A stretch of 64,000 nt of DNA from Novosphingobium resinovorum (GCF_001742225.1 NZ_CP017078.1:124001-188000); one strand, 5' to 3'. Shown: positions 42,707-53,325, numbered from the stretch's first letter. A program made the numbers and translations. The notes: generated from the sequence alone by a model not told the origin.

Positions 42707-45700
42707 TCAAGCGCCGAGAGGCGCGAACAAATCCTCCAGTGTGGTCTCGTCCAACACTGTATGGGCTGTGTCGCTCTCAGCTTCGAAAAGGGCATCAGCC
42801 AAGGCTTGCTTGCGCTGCTGCATGTCGAGAATTCTCTCTTCCACTGTGCCAGCCGCCACGAGCCGATGGACAAATACGGGCTTGGTTTGGCCGATCCGAT
42901 GGGTCCGGTCCATAGCCTGACGCTCGACGGCCGGATTCCACCAGGGATCATAGAGGATCACGGTGTCGGCTTCGGTAAGCGTCAGTCCAACCCCGCCCGC
43001 CTTGAGGCTCAGGAGGAAGACCGGCGCACCTCCGTTCGCGAATGCATCGAGCACCGATGCGCGGTTCCTCGTCTTTCCGGTCAGCGACAGGTACGCAATT
43101 CCTGCCTCGGTCAGATCGCGCTCGATCAGATGCAGCATCTCCACGAATTGCGAGAAGATCAGCACCCGGCGACCTTCCGCGACAAGTTCGCTGACAAGTT
43201 CGCGCAATCTTGCGCGCTTGGCGCTGTCAGTGACGGACTGTGCGGCCTCGGTCTTGACCAGGGCCGGATCACAGCAGACCTGCCGCAGCTTCAGGAGAGC
43301 GCCGAGCACGGTGATGCGGGAAGCTGCCAACCCCTTCGTTCTGATGGCCTCGCGCACGCGGGCATCCATGACACTACGCACAGTTTCATAGAGTGCCTGC
43401 TGCGGCTTGGGCAGTTCGACCCGCTCGAGTATCTCGGTTTTGGAGGGCAGTTCTGCTGCGACCTGTTCCTTCGTCCGGCGCAGCAGGAACGGGCGCAAGC
43501 GCCGGTTGAGGCGGGCTTGCGCGCTGGCGTCGCCATGTTTTTCAATGGGTGTGCGGAAAAGCGTCTGAAACTGCTTGCGATCCCCGATGAGCCCCGGGTT
43601 GACCCAATCCATGAGTGTCCAAAGATCCTGAAGCGAGTTTTCGAGAGGCGTGCCGGTCAGCGCAAGGCGCCCCTTGGCCGGGATTTCGCGCAAGGTCTTG
43701 GCCATCTGCGAGGCTGGATTCTTGAGGGTCTGGGCCTCATCCAGAATGACCAGAGGCCAATCATGGGCGGCCAGCCATTCACGATCGCGGGCAAGAAGGG
43801 GGTAGGTTGTGACGACGAGATCAGCTTCCAATGCAGCTGCGCGGTAAGCGGCACGATCGTTGCCGTGCAAGACCACGAGACGCAGGCCGGGCGTGAATTG
43901 TTCGGCCTGACTGCGCCAAGTGTGCACGAGGCTGGTGGGTACGATCAGCAGCACCGGGCCTGGTGCTTCAGCCTCTCGCCTCGCCTGCAGGAGTGCAAGT
44001 GCCTGAACCGTCTTGCCTAGCCCCATGTCATCGGCGAGCACGCCGCCGAAGCCAGCCTGAAGCAGCGCTGCCATCCAGGCAGCGCCATAGGCCTGATAAT
44101 CGCGCAGTTGCGCCCTCAGCCCGGCCGGTGATGAATAAGCCTCGACCTCGGTGAGAGCGTGGAGGCTTCGCGCCAGTGGCAGGATTCCGACGATGTCGGA
44201 AAAGCGCACATCGCTACCTGCAAGGGCTTCTTCAGCCAGTTTGACCAGCCCGGCATCCGTAGGGTGCATCGCGCCCAGTTCCACCTGATGCGAAAGGAAC
44301 ATGTGGAGCAATGGTGCAATTGGGCTGAGGTCCACCGCGACATACCCTTGCTTGCCACGATCAAGGTAGACGGGCTGGCTCGCGAGGTGCTGTGCCAGCA
44401 CATCCACGTCCGGCACGTGATCCCACTCTCGGGACTGTTCCAGGAATGCGGCAATCAAGGGCGCGACATCGATGGCCTTGCCCCCAATCTCGGCCTGAAA
44501 GCCAAACGAAAACCAGTCATTTCCCTGAAATGCTGCGCCCGGGGCATTCAGCGTCGAGATCGACAGCGAGGCAGTTTCTCCAGCAAGACGGTAAGGCCAT
44601 TTGCGACCCTCGACTATGTCCCATCCCTCGCGGCGCAATGCCGGGACCACCTCGAATGCGAAATCGATCGCATCATCGAGCCGGGAAACATCCATGAGGG
44701 AAGTGCTCAGCTCGCCATCGGCAAAGACGAGGTCACAGTCCATCATGCGTTCGCCGGACCAATGCGTCTCGAGCTCTTCGACCGGGATCGCACCGGCTTC
44801 CATGAGCCGCGTCAGGCAGGCTTCCTCCCACTCATGGTCGCGCAGCAGGGTGACCACCTCTCCATCATGCATGATACGGGGATCGGGGTCATAAGCGGAA
44901 ACCTCCTGACCCTCGTACACGAACGTCAGGGTGATCGTTGGCAGCTGCAGCGTAGCGCCCCAGCGGCGCGAGTTTTCCCGCGCAGTTTCCGCGCCCAGAA
45001 CCAGGCGGGCATGGCGTGTCTTGGGAGCGCGCGTCATCTGGCGGACGGTGTGCGGGCGCGGCAAGACAAGGTCGGCCATACGATCAGGCAATGCAGCGCC
45101 AATTACCTCTGCGTGTTCGGCTGAAACAAGAGGCGCTGCTTCGATTAGACGTAAGGCCTCCAGCTTCACTGGCTGCGCTAGCGCACCGATGCGGCCTTCG
45201 TTGATATCAATCCAGAATGTAGCCCCTTCGAACCCTCGCAATTGCAGGGGTGCGCCCGACGGGTCCACAAAACCGAGCTGTTGGGTGCCATCCAGTACGA
45301 GACGCCAAGCCAGCCTGACGGCGGGCCGGTCTTCAGACCAGGTGAGGCACGCTTCGGGAGAAGCTTCATGGAGCAGCCTGCCCGTGTCGCAAAGCCGCCG
45401 GATCAGGCTGATTGCCTGTTCGCCCTTGGGGAGCAGAAAGTCCGGCAGACCCGGTCCAAAGCCATAGCCGTAGCCATAGCGTGCGTCCCAGATTCTCGCC
45501 TGCGCCAGCGCAGGGATCAGTTCCAGATCAACCGGACGGATGAAAGCGGGAACAGCATTGCTGCGGATGGCAGTGAGGACATCATAACGGCGCATGCTCT
45601 TGTTCAGCGTATCGCCTGCCGCTGCCATCCGCCCTTTGTAGATATCTACCCGAAGCTGCGCGCCGGTGGGCTCGAGAACATAAAGCAGCCGGTCATTGAT

Positions 45701-46072
45701 ATTGTTCGGATATTCTTCGGGCCGGTCAGGTATTGGTGCGGCCGTGGTGGCATTTTGCCTGACACGTGCGAGCCAGGCTTCAACTGGTGCGGCCAGACTG
45801 ACGGCATTTTTGTGCTGCGCTGCAGCCAGGTAAATCAATGCTGCGGCGACATGTTTGCAATTATGGCCCATCGGGCAAGAGCAGGCACCGAAGACGGCAT
45901 CGCCATGCAAGGCGATGTGCTGATTGTAGGCCTGGCCGCGCCCGTTCGAGATGCGGCTTACAACAGCGCCGCCTCGTTCGGTCTCGACCTTCATGACCAG
46001 CCCGCGATCAACATAATCCTGGGCGCGCTTCAGTGTCGATGAATCGAAATGATCGCTCAACCGGATACGCAT
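42707..46072 (-). CDS. SWIM zinc-finger SNF2-family helicase
   Basis: The 1,121-residue protein has a SWIM zinc finger near residues 62-74 (CSCPMGHNCKH) and a long middle region of unknown fold. A full SNF2 motor follows: motif I DDMGLGKTVQALALL near 684, DEAQTLKNP near 777, LTGTPLENSLQDLW, then helicase C with LIFSQFVEMLHLIE, SLKAGGVGLTLTEADTVILY and DRTHRIGQTKPVFVHRLV. It translocates on double-stranded DNA and remodels bound complexes. SWIM-SNF2 proteins occur on bacterial genomes and islands without a fixed role; antiviral function is possible but unsupported here. Confidence 0.9.
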   Translation of the reverse strand: MRIRLSDHFDSSTLKRAQDYVDRGLVMKVETERGGAVVSRISNGRGQAYNQHIALHGDAVFGACSCPMGHNCKHVAAALIYLAAAQHKNAVSLAAPVEAWLARVRQNATTAAPIPDRPEEYPNNINDRLLYVLEPTGAQLRVDIYKGRMAAAGDTLNKSMRRYDVLTAIRSNAVPAFIRPVDLELIPALAQARIWDARYGYGYGFGPGLPDFLLPKGEQAISLIRRLCDTGRLLHEASPEACLTWSEDRPAVRLAWRLVLDGTQQLGFVDPSGAPLQLRGFEGATFWIDINEGRIGALAQPVKLEALRLIEAAPLVSAEHAEVIGAALPDRMADLVLPRPHTVRQMTRAPKTRHARLVLGAETARENSRRWGATLQLPTITLTFVYEGQEVSAYDPDPRIMHDGEVVTLLRDHEWEEACLTRLMEAGAIPVEELETHWSGERMMDCDLVFADGELSTSLMDVSRLDDAIDFAFEVVPALRREGWDIVEGRKWPYRLAGETASLSISTLNAPGAAFQGNDWFSFGFQAEIGGKAIDVAPLIAAFLEQSREWDHVPDVDVLAQHLASQPVYLDRGKQGYVAVDLSPIAPLLHMFLSHQVELGAMHPTDAGLVKLAEEALAGSDVRFSDIVGILPLARSLHALTEVEAYSSPAGLRAQLRDYQAYGAAWMAALLQAGFGGVLADDMGLGKTVQALALLQARREAEAPGPVLLIVPTSLVHTWRSQAEQFTPGLRLVVLHGNDRAAYRAAALEADLVVTTYPLLARDREWLAAHDWPLVILDEAQTLKNPASQMAKTLREIPAKGRLALTGTPLENSLQDLWTLMDWVNPGLIGDRKQFQTLFRTPIEKHGDASAQARLNRRLRPFLLRRTKEQVAAELPSKTEILERVELPKPQQALYETVRSVMDARVREAIRTKGLAASRITVLGALLKLRQVCCDPALVKTEAAQSVTDSAKRARLRELVSELVAEGRRVLIFSQFVEMLHLIERDLTEAGIAYLSLTGKTRNRASVLDAFANGGAPVFLLSLKAGGVGLTLTEADTVILYDPWWNPAVERQAMDRTHRIGQTKPVFVHRLVAAGTVEERILDMQQRKQALADALFEAESDTAHTVLDETTLEDLFAPLGA

Positions 46073-46182
46073 ACCGTCTCATTAGCCGGACGGTAGCATG
46101 GCGCATAGCCTTGGCTGGACGATCAGGAGTGGTCGCCGGCGCATGTTGACATGAGCAGGGCGCTCGCTGTTATATACATGAC

Positions 46183-46224
46183 ATATCATGTTAAATTGAC
46201 ATTTTTTACATGATATGGCATATG
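46183..46224 (+). promoter_or_regulatory. hipBA promoter with operator dyad
   Basis: TTGACA (46196-46201) and CATATG (46219-46224) are 17 bases apart. ATATCATGT (46183-46191) and ACATGATAT (46208-46216) form a 9-bp inverted repeat spanning the -35 box and spacer, as expected for autorepression by HipB. The hipB ATG at 46231 lies seven bases after the -10 box, so the transcript is probably leaderless. Confidence 0.7.
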
Positions 46225-46230
46225 CTCTGT

Positions 46231-46572
46231 ATGTCCCGCGCTTCCAAAGCCGCCAGCAGTCTCCCGCCCCAAAGCCAGCGCGCCATCGCGCAGCTGGGCA
46301 AGGGCATTTCAATTGCTCGCCGTCGTCGCAAGCTACCGCAGCGACTGATGGCCGAGCGTATGCTGGTATCAGTGCAGACACTTCAGCGTCTCGAAGCTGG
46401 CGATCCGACGGTGGGCCTGGCCGTACTCGCCAGTGCCCTTCATGTGCTCGGAATGACCCAGCGCCTCGGCGAACTGGTCGCACCTGATACGGACCGAGCG
46501 GGGATCAGCGAAGACCTCGCGCGGCTGCCCAAGACGACCCACGCCGTCAGCAGCGACGATCTGGATTTCTGA
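46231..46572 (+). CDS. hipB: HipB-like XRE antitoxin
   Basis: The product has a Cro/C1-type helix-turn-helix (IAQLGKGISIARRRRKLPQR, LMAERMLVSVQTLQRLEAGD) and a C-terminal tail ending in hydrophobic and acidic residues (SSDDLDF), as HipB tails do. ATG 46231 is used because the in-frame ATG at 46210 lies inside the operator repeat. The gene is six bases upstream of hipA, so the pair is one operon. It should bind and neutralise HipA and repress the promoter. Confidence 0.82.
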   Translation: MSRASKAASSLPPQSQRAIAQLGKGISIARRRRKLPQRLMAERMLVSVQTLQRLEAGDPTVGLAVLASALHVLGMTQRLGELVAPDTDRAGISEDLARLPKTTHAVSSDDLDF

Positions 46573-46577
46573 GGCCG

Positions 46578-47828
46578 ATGCCTACGGTCCGCAGCTATGT
46601 CTTCGTGTATCTCGCTGGCGAGCCCGTTCCAGCGGGGCTGCTGACAATGACTGACGAGCCGCGCAACAAGTTTGCGACCTTTGCCTATGGTCGCCGCTAC
46701 CTCGCGCGCCCTGACCGCATCCCTGTCGATCCGGTGGCGCTGCCGTTGCATGATCCCGGCACTGAGGTGACATTCCGGACCGAAGAGGGCTTTGCTGTGT
46801 TCGGCGGGATCCGCGACGCGGCTCCCGATGGCTGGGGGCAGTACCTCATGTACAAGGCGATGGGTGACCGTCTGCCGAGCGAGATCGATCTGATCCTTGC
46901 CTCGGGCGATTACAGAGTGGGGGCACTCGCGTTCGGCCCCACGCCTGAGCGACCCGAGCGTATCACGCCGTGGGGCACAGGCGATGCGCCAGGCGAGCGC
47001 TTTACCTTGGAGGAACTAGCGGAAGCCGCTGAGCGCGCGCAGCACGTCGATGAGCTCGACGAGAACCTGCGCCGCCTGTTAACCGCCGGATCGTCGCTCG
47101 GCGGCGCGCGCCCCAAAGCGGCAACCGATATCGACGGACAGCCGTGGATCGCAAAGTTTCAGGCACGCAACGACACCTTCCCGGAATGCCGGGTTGAGCT
47201 GGCGACCATGCGTCTGGCGGCAGCATGCGGCCTCGACGTTCCTGCACTCGATTTCCAGCGCGTTCTTGAGCGCGACATCTACCTGATCGAGCGGTTCGAC
47301 AGAGTGTCGCACGACAATTGGCTGGATCGACGGCCGTTCGCATCAGGCTTGACCATGCTCGGCGCGCACGAAAGCGAAGTCAGCCGATACAGCTATGCCG
47401 ATCTTGCCGCCGTTCTGCGCCAGCACGGCACGCAGGTTCGCCGCGATCTCCATGAGCTGTTCCGCCGCATGGTGTTCAATATCCTCGTGACGAATGACGA
47501 CGATCATTTGCGCAACCACGGCTTCCTGTTCGACGGCACAGGCTGGCGGCTTTCGCCCCTCTATGATGTCGTACCCAAACCACAGGTGGGACTTGATCGG
47601 CGTCTGGTTCTGGGTGTCGGGCCGCAAGGCAGGGACGCCACCATTCCCAATGCACTCGCAGGCGCAGCCGCTTTCGCGCTGAGCGCTGAGGAAGCCTTAG
47701 CCATCGTCGAGGACATGCGCGCACGGGTTGCTGCAGGTTGGGAGCAGCAGTTCAAGAACGCCATGGTCAGCGCGGCTGACCGCGGACGCTTTGCCACGTG
47801 CTTCCGCCTCGCCACCGAGGGCCGCTGA
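46578..47828 (+). CDS. hipA: HipA-family toxin kinase
   Basis: The 416-residue protein has the HipA N-terminal domain (VYLAGEPVPAGLLTM, FRTEEGFAVFGGIRDAAPDGWG), the phosphate-binding SSLGGARPKA and catalytic Lys in WIAKFQ. The kinase loop is FNILVTNDDDHLRNHGF (N-x-D-x-H), followed by LSPLYDVVPKP with the metal-binding Asp. All catalytic residues are present. HipA toxins phosphorylate aminoacyl-tRNA synthetases and cause dormancy; here it may stabilise the mobile region. Confidence 0.9.
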   Translation: MPTVRSYVFVYLAGEPVPAGLLTMTDEPRNKFATFAYGRRYLARPDRIPVDPVALPLHDPGTEVTFRTEEGFAVFGGIRDAAPDGWGQYLMYKAMGDRLPSEIDLILASGDYRVGALAFGPTPERPERITPWGTGDAPGERFTLEELAEAAERAQHVDELDENLRRLLTAGSSLGGARPKAATDIDGQPWIAKFQARNDTFPECRVELATMRLAAACGLDVPALDFQRVLERDIYLIERFDRVSHDNWLDRRPFASGLTMLGAHESEVSRYSYADLAAVLRQHGTQVRRDLHELFRRMVFNILVTNDDDHLRNHGFLFDGTGWRLSPLYDVVPKPQVGLDRRLVLGVGPQGRDATIPNALAGAAAFALSAEEALAIVEDMRARVAAGWEQQFKNAMVSAADRGRFATCFRLATEGR

Positions 47829-47934
47829 CGGATCAAACCAGCCGCTTGCGGACCCCAAAGGTGAACGAAACGATCGGCGACTTCCAAATACATCTTTCGC
47901 TTAGACTTGCAATCTCGAGAAACATTGCGCTACA

Positions 47935-50826
47935 GGGTTCCCGTACCACTTTTACAAATAGTAACGGTAAGGATTATCGCCCCGTTGCAATGGTTTGCCG
48001 CTTTGCACAAAGTTGCGCCTCGTTGCGAAACAACAGCTTAAGCCGAATTTCAGGTTTTCAGAGACTCGCACGGCCAATTTCCTTACCCTTCCCTCGTTGG
48101 TGGGAGCGTGGCGATGGAGAGCTGGCGGGAGCGATATCTCGGGATCGAGGCGATCCCCGACGCGCTGACCGAGGCGGAGATCGAATTCTTCTTCCGCCTG
48201 GATGCAGCCGGCCGCCGTCTCGTCGCGAGCCGCCGCCGGCCCATGACGCGCCTCGGACTGGTCCTGCACATCGGCTTTCTCCGGATGAGCGGCCGGCACC
48301 TGCCCGCTCTCGAACGGGTGCCGTCATCGGTCCTGGCCTATGCCGCTGCCCAGGTTGGCGGAACGGCCCCGCAGCTGGCGACGCTGCGCGCCATCTACCG
48401 CCGGCGCCCGACCTTGTTCGCGCATCAGCGCCTTGCCGAGTCGGCGACCGGCTTCCGCGCCGCCGGCGAGGCGCAGCTGAGAATGCTGACGGCCTATCTC
48501 CGCCGGCAGGCCGAGACCGAGTTCGTTCGCGAGCAACTGGTCCTGGCGGCGCGCCGCTGGCTCTACGACCGCTCGTTCCTGATCCCCGGGGATCGCAGTC
48601 TCGAGCAGATAGCCGCCCGGGCGCAGGATCATGTCCTCGGCGAGCTGAAGACAGCGGTCGAGGCTTGCGCCGGCAAAGATACAGCCGCAGGATGGGCAGC
48701 TAGGCTGAGCGGCAACGGTCCGAACGCCGGTGAGGCCCTGCTCGACTGGCTGCGCGTGCCGGCGAAGGGCTTCGGCACACGCGCGTTGCGTGACATGCAG
48801 AACCGGATCGCCGAGCTTCGCAACCTGGGCGCCGAGCGCATCGTCCTGCCCGCAGTGCCGATCGAACGCATGCGCCAACACGCGGTGCGTATCGCCCGTC
48901 GCAAGGCAGCGACGCTGCCGCGGCTTGGCGAGCCGCGGCGCACGGTCGAGATCGGCTGCTGGCTGCGGCTCCAATTGCTCGAGGCGACCGACGCGGTCCT
49001 GATGCAGACGAGCCGGCGGATCGGCCAGCTGTGGAGTCAGGCTCGCCGCGCTGTCGAGGACCGGGCGCTCGAGCAACTCAGGCAATACCGCACCGGTGTC
49101 GGCGAGATCATCGGCGCGCTCGACGATCCCGCTCTGTCCGATCGCGAGTTCCGGCAGAAAGTCTCGGTCGCGGTGCAGCCGCTTCGCGCGGCGCCTGCGA
49201 GCCAAGGCAAGGTCCAGGCGATCCGCACCCAGATGGCCGCGACAACCGGACCGTTGCGCCTGCTGCTCAAGCAGGTCAGCATGCTCGACCTTCAGATCCC
49301 GGCCGATCACCCGCTCAAGCTCGCGCTAACAACGCTGGAGGAAGCCTACGACGAGCGTGAGCCAGGGTTGATGTCCTGGGAGGCTGTCCCGTTCCCGCAG
49401 GCACAAACCGGGGTCTTGCAGGCGGCGAGGACGCCGGCGGAGCGCCTTGCGGCCTACGAGGTCGCCACCGCCATGCTGCTGAAGCGCTCGCTCCGCAATG
49501 GCTCGATCAGCGCGCCGCACAGCGTTCACCACCGCAGCGTCGCCGCCAGCTGATGCCGAGCGCGCAATGGCACAAGGCGCGGCCGCAGGCGATGCGGGAT
49601 AACCGCTGGACCAATTCCATCGAGGGTTACCTCGGGCGGTTTCGGGGAAGCGCTGTCGCTGCGGGCGACGATGCTCGATGAGGCGATCGGCGCCGGCGAG
49701 GTGAGCATCGTCAACGGACGGTTCCGCACCCGGTTCTCATCGCTCCTGCTGGGACGGGACGCCACCGGCGCCGAGGAGCTGGAGGCGCTTTATGCCGCCG
49801 TCCTTGCGATGGGCACCGAGAAGAATGCGGCCGAGATGGCGCGCATGGTCGACGGGGTCAGCGACGATCGGATCGAACTGGCCATGCGGGCTGTCGAGGA
49901 GAACGGCCACCTTCGCACCGCCAGCGACGCCGCGGCCGCGGCGATGCTCGCTCACCCGATCGCCGCGCAGTGGGGCTCGGGCGTCGCCGCCTCGGCCGAC
50001 ATGATGAGCCTCGATGCGACCCGCAAACTGTGGCTTGCGCGGATTGAACCCAGGCGGCGCGGGCCTGCGGTCGGCACCTACACCCATGTCAGCGACCAAT
50101 GGGCGGTGATCTACGATCAGCCCGTGCTGCTCAACGAGCGGCAGGCCGGGGTCGCCATCGAGGGCGCGCTCAAGCAGAAGCTCTGCGAGCTGCAGCGCCT
50201 GGCCGTCGACACCCACGGGTTCACCTATTTTCGCGATGGCTGCGGCCAAGCTCCTCGGCTTCGATCTCGCACCGCGCCTCGCGGATATCGCGAGCCGCAA
50301 GCTGCATCTCCCGCACGGCGTCCTCGTTCCTCCAAGCCTTGAACCGATGGTCGAGCGTATCAGGATCAGTCGGGCTGCCCGGCAGGGTTGGGACGGGCTC
50401 CTCCATCTGGTCCTGTCGCTCAAGGCGGGTGATGGCTCGGCCGCGACGATCATCGAGCGCCATGGCAGCGCCGCCAGGGGCATGCCGGTCTACGAAGCTG
50501 GAACCCTGCTCGGCAAAGTGCTGCGCAGCCTGTTCCTGCTCGACTACCTGGTCAAGCCGGCGTTCCGCAGGGAAGTGCACCGCAACCTCGCGCAGGGCGA
50601 GTCCATGCACCAGCTGCAGCGCGCCATCTTTGCCGGCCGGATCGAGGCCAAGCATGGGCGCAGTCTGCGCGAGGTGGCGGCGATCTCCGGCGCCCTGACG
50701 CTGCTGACCAACATCATCATGGCCTGGAATACCGCGGCAATGCAGCAAGTCGTGACTCGCGACGGCGCGGATAGCTTCCCGCCGACGCACCTGGCCCGCA
50801 TCGCGCCGGTCGCTTTCGGGCACATC
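47935..50826 (+). pseudogene. Tn3-family transposon remnant with frameshifted transposase
   Basis: A 38-bp Tn3-type left repeat (47935-47972, outer GGG, inner GGTAAGG) is followed by a transposase gene from 48114. The N-terminal half is open to 49553 (ESWRERYLGIEAIPDALTEA, LLKQVSMLDLQIPADHPLKL). A stop and shifts follow; the middle resumes at 49671 (GEVSIVNGRFRTRFSSLLLG, MMSLDATRKLWLARIEPRRR, YTHVSDQWAVIYDQPVLLNE), and a further frame change near 50236 leads to the C-terminal part (LHLVLSLKAGDGSAATIIER). IS3 sequence truncates the end at 50827. It is non-functional. Confidence 0.85.
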
Positions 50827-51623
50827 TGAAGTGGACCCCGAATTTGGGACCGGTTGACTAATTGGATTTCGGGCCGTTCCGTTGCAACAAACGGAGCGGA
50901 GAATGACCCAGAGAACGAGACGTAAGATCGATGCGGCGCTGAAGGCGAAGATCGCGCTGGAGGCGTTGCGGGAACAGGCGACCGTTGCGGATTTGGCGCA
51001 ACGCTACGAGGTCCATCCCAAGCAGATTTACGCGTGGAAGAAGCAGCTGCAGGAGCAGGCTGCCCGCGCGTTCGATCCGGGCATTGGCCGGGACGACGAG
51101 AGCGCACGCGAGCGCGAGATCGAGAAGCTTCATGCCAAGATCGGCCAGCTCACCGTGGAGCGCGATTTTTTAGCCAGGAGGTCCGGCAGATGAGCGCCCC
51201 GGACCGCAGAGCGTTGCTCGACCGGGACAACGACGATCTGTCGATCCGGAAACAGTGCAAGCTGTTGAGCGTGGCGCGCTCGGGCGTGTATCGGGCGCCG
51301 CGGCCGACCGATGACGACGACCTGGCGCTGATGCGGAGCATCGACGAGCTGTTTATGGCATGGCCGTTCCTGGGCTGGCGGCGGATGGGACGATGCTGCG
51401 CGCCGACGGCTGGCGGGTGAACCGCAAGCGGGTGCAGCGGCTGATGCGTACGATGGGGATCGTCGCGCTGGGGCCGAAGCCCAGGACGACCAAGCCCGCG
51501 CCGGGCCACAAGGTCTTCCCCTATCTGCTGCGTGGCCTGGCGATCGAGCGGCCGAACCAGGTGTGGTGCGCCGACATCACCTACATCCCGATCGGGCGCG
51601 GGTTCCTCTACCTGGCCCCGTGA
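50827..51623 (+). pseudogene. IS3-family element, 3'-truncated and frameshifted
   Basis: The left end TGAAGTGGACCCCG at 50827 interrupts the Tn3 transposase gene. orfA (50903-51193, [20 protein letters not shown], with [13 protein letters not shown] leucine-zipper region) is intact. orfB starts at 51190 ([20 protein letters not shown]) but loses one base near 51390. It resumes in another frame (RADGWRVNRKRVQRLMR, RPNQVWCADITYIP), showing only the first catalytic Asp before it breaks off at GFLYLAP. The right end is absent. Confidence 0.83.
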
Positions 51624-52117
51624 CCGCGAAGCTGTGCGGATTGGCGATTTGGGATTTCAGCGCCACAGCCCTTCGAACCGGCGGCCGGCGGTGCGGGTGT
51701 AGCGGGTCGCCGGTGAAGAACGCTGAAGCCGGCAGGAAAGCGTAGGTTTTGTCGAAGTCCAAGTAATCGGAATCACAAGGTTGTGTGGGGATTTGTGGCA
51801 AAAGCGATGCCGCGACCTCCCGGACGACACGCCCGTCATCCTCACCGATCTGGCCAGCTTCGACGCCCTGCTGGAGGGCTGCGCATGACCGCCCCCGCCA
51901 TCTCCCCCACCGTCACCCATTTTCCAGCATAGCTCCCGACCGCATCTGCAATTACGCTCGTATCGGGAACGCTCGGAGTAGAGGTTGTGCGCTAATCTCC
52001 ACCCCCACTCATTCCGACAATCCCCCTAGGGCTTATCAATATTGGAATGAAAAACCGTCGTAGGTTACTGTAATTGCTGGGGCAGAATAGCTTCCCATGC
52101 TTACGACGAGGGTTCTA
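51624..52117. other. Stretch without an intact gene
   Basis: I see only fragments. A short end DDTPVILTDLASFDALLEGC overlaps by ATGA with a start MTAPAISPTVTHFP, which resembles junctions between tandem tyrosine-recombinase genes, but each piece is too short to prove. From about 51930 the DNA is less GC-rich and leads to the end of the convergent methyltransferase gene. Confidence 0.3.
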
Positions 52118-52876
52118 TTAATCGACCCGATCCGGCGCTTCTCGCTCAAGCGCCTTCGCCACCTGATCGCGCGTCCAAACGTTGAGATATTCGGGAGGAT
52201 TGGGCGGGTTCGAGTTTGCGATGCGGGTCATCGGCTTCGGAAGATTAAACGGAGCCGCCCGCAAGTTCGCAAGCCTGAACCCTCCTGATTGGATGTCGGC
52301 CACGTTCTTCAGGCCATCGACGTTATCAACGATCAGGTATTGAATATCGGACTTGGCGAAGTTGTGCAGCGCCTTCGTGATGTCTGCAAAAGACAGGTGG
52401 AATAGAACGTGCCGGCACAGCCACACGTCGGCTTTCGGTAGCACATCGTCCACAAAGTCGATCACTTGGAACTGGCGGGCGTCCGTACCGTGTTCCGACT
52501 GTAATTTGCTGATGAGATCCGGCACGATGTCTGCGCCGATGTAGTGCATCCCGTCGGGGAGCTTCAGGTGCCGCATCCAGTTTAAATCGCCACAGGGTGC
52601 ATCGAGCAGCGTGCCGACCTTCAAGTCACGCAACAAGTTGGGCAGCGCCGTGGTCAGCATATTCGTGGCAGACACCTCGCTTCCTGACCCGCTAACCGAC
52701 TCTCCGCTTTGCCAGCGGTTCTCGGCGAATATGGTTGCAAAAGCTGTCTTGCGATCGGCGTATTCGCTGCCAGACAGATAGACGGTCTTACGCAGCAACG
52801 GGTACATCGCCCGCCAAGCGGGACGCACCAGCGCCGGATGTTTTGCCGCGAATCGCTTGATTGCCGATTTAAACAT
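52118..52876 (-). CDS. Class I SAM-dependent methyltransferase
   Basis: The 252-residue protein has the SAM-binding motif I LLDAPCGDLNWMRHL near residues 89-103, the acidic end of strand 2 in YIGADIVPDLISKL and a motif IV-like WLCRHVLFHLSFADI. The N-terminal 40 residues are basic and amphipathic. The sequence is complete, and its base composition is less GC-rich than its neighbours. Flanked on both sides by transposon debris, it is probably acquired cargo. The substrate is unknown; a sugar or small-molecule methyltransferase is possible. Confidence 0.75.
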   Translation of the reverse strand: MFKSAIKRFAAKHPALVRPAWRAMYPLLRKTVYLSGSEYADRKTAFATIFAENRWQSGESVSGSGSEVSATNMLTTALPNLLRDLKVGTLLDAPCGDLNWMRHLKLPDGMHYIGADIVPDLISKLQSEHGTDARQFQVIDFVDDVLPKADVWLCRHVLFHLSFADITKALHNFAKSDIQYLIVDNVDGLKNVADIQSGGFRLANLRAAPFNLPKPMTRIANSNPPNPPEYLNVWTRDQVAKALEREAPDRVD

Positions 52877-53325
52877 GATTGCCCCCGGAGGAAGATCTTA
52901 CACAGCGCCACCCCTGCCACCTAACGAGATATTCACCGTCATCACTCCGGCCCCTGGTCCTGATCGTGGCCAACCTCGATCTGCATGTGCCGCCGCTCGA
53001 ACGTCTGTCAATGGGCACCGAAGGTAACTGCGTATATGAGGGGTGATTGAGTCAAGGGGATTTACGTTATAGCGCACCTTATGGGCTGGACGGATATCGG
53101 GTCTGGGCTCGTTGCATGATCAGGCGCCATTCTGACGCCGGCTCCAACTTATATTCGGTCAGTGCACGAGGCGACTGAACCATCATCCCGCATGCTGCGG
53201 ACGAGAGCCCAGGGGGGCGGAACCATTCTCACGGATCGGCATGGATTGCCCGGCAGTTACGCGGTCCGCCTTCCCGGCATCCGGCAGGGTCTGCAGACCC
53301 TGCGAGGATTTGCGGTTTCTCCTGA
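52877..53325. other. Stretch without a recognised gene, next to IS110 remnant
   Basis: No convincing gene. The part from about 53160 to 53325 is probably the 3' non-coding end of the IS110-family element whose transposase end lies at 53326-53737. The rest is unassigned. Confidence 0.35.

Noticed and set aside
42707..47828. The SNF2 helicase plus HipBA as a new antiphage system
   Set aside because: Attractive, but no nuclease, methyltransferase or other effector is adjacent and the two loci are divergently transcribed. I report the association only as an observation.
51657..51920. Tandem tyrosine-recombinase genes suggested by DDTPVILTDLASFD and MTAPAISPTV
   Set aside because: Only about 22 and 14 codons are present and no catalytic Arg/His/Tyr segment follows, so a recombinase gene cannot be claimed.
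53024..53037. GCGTATA followed by GAGGGG near 53030 as another ECF site
   Set aside because: The two blocks are in the wrong order and spacing on either strand; the sequence lies in IS debris.
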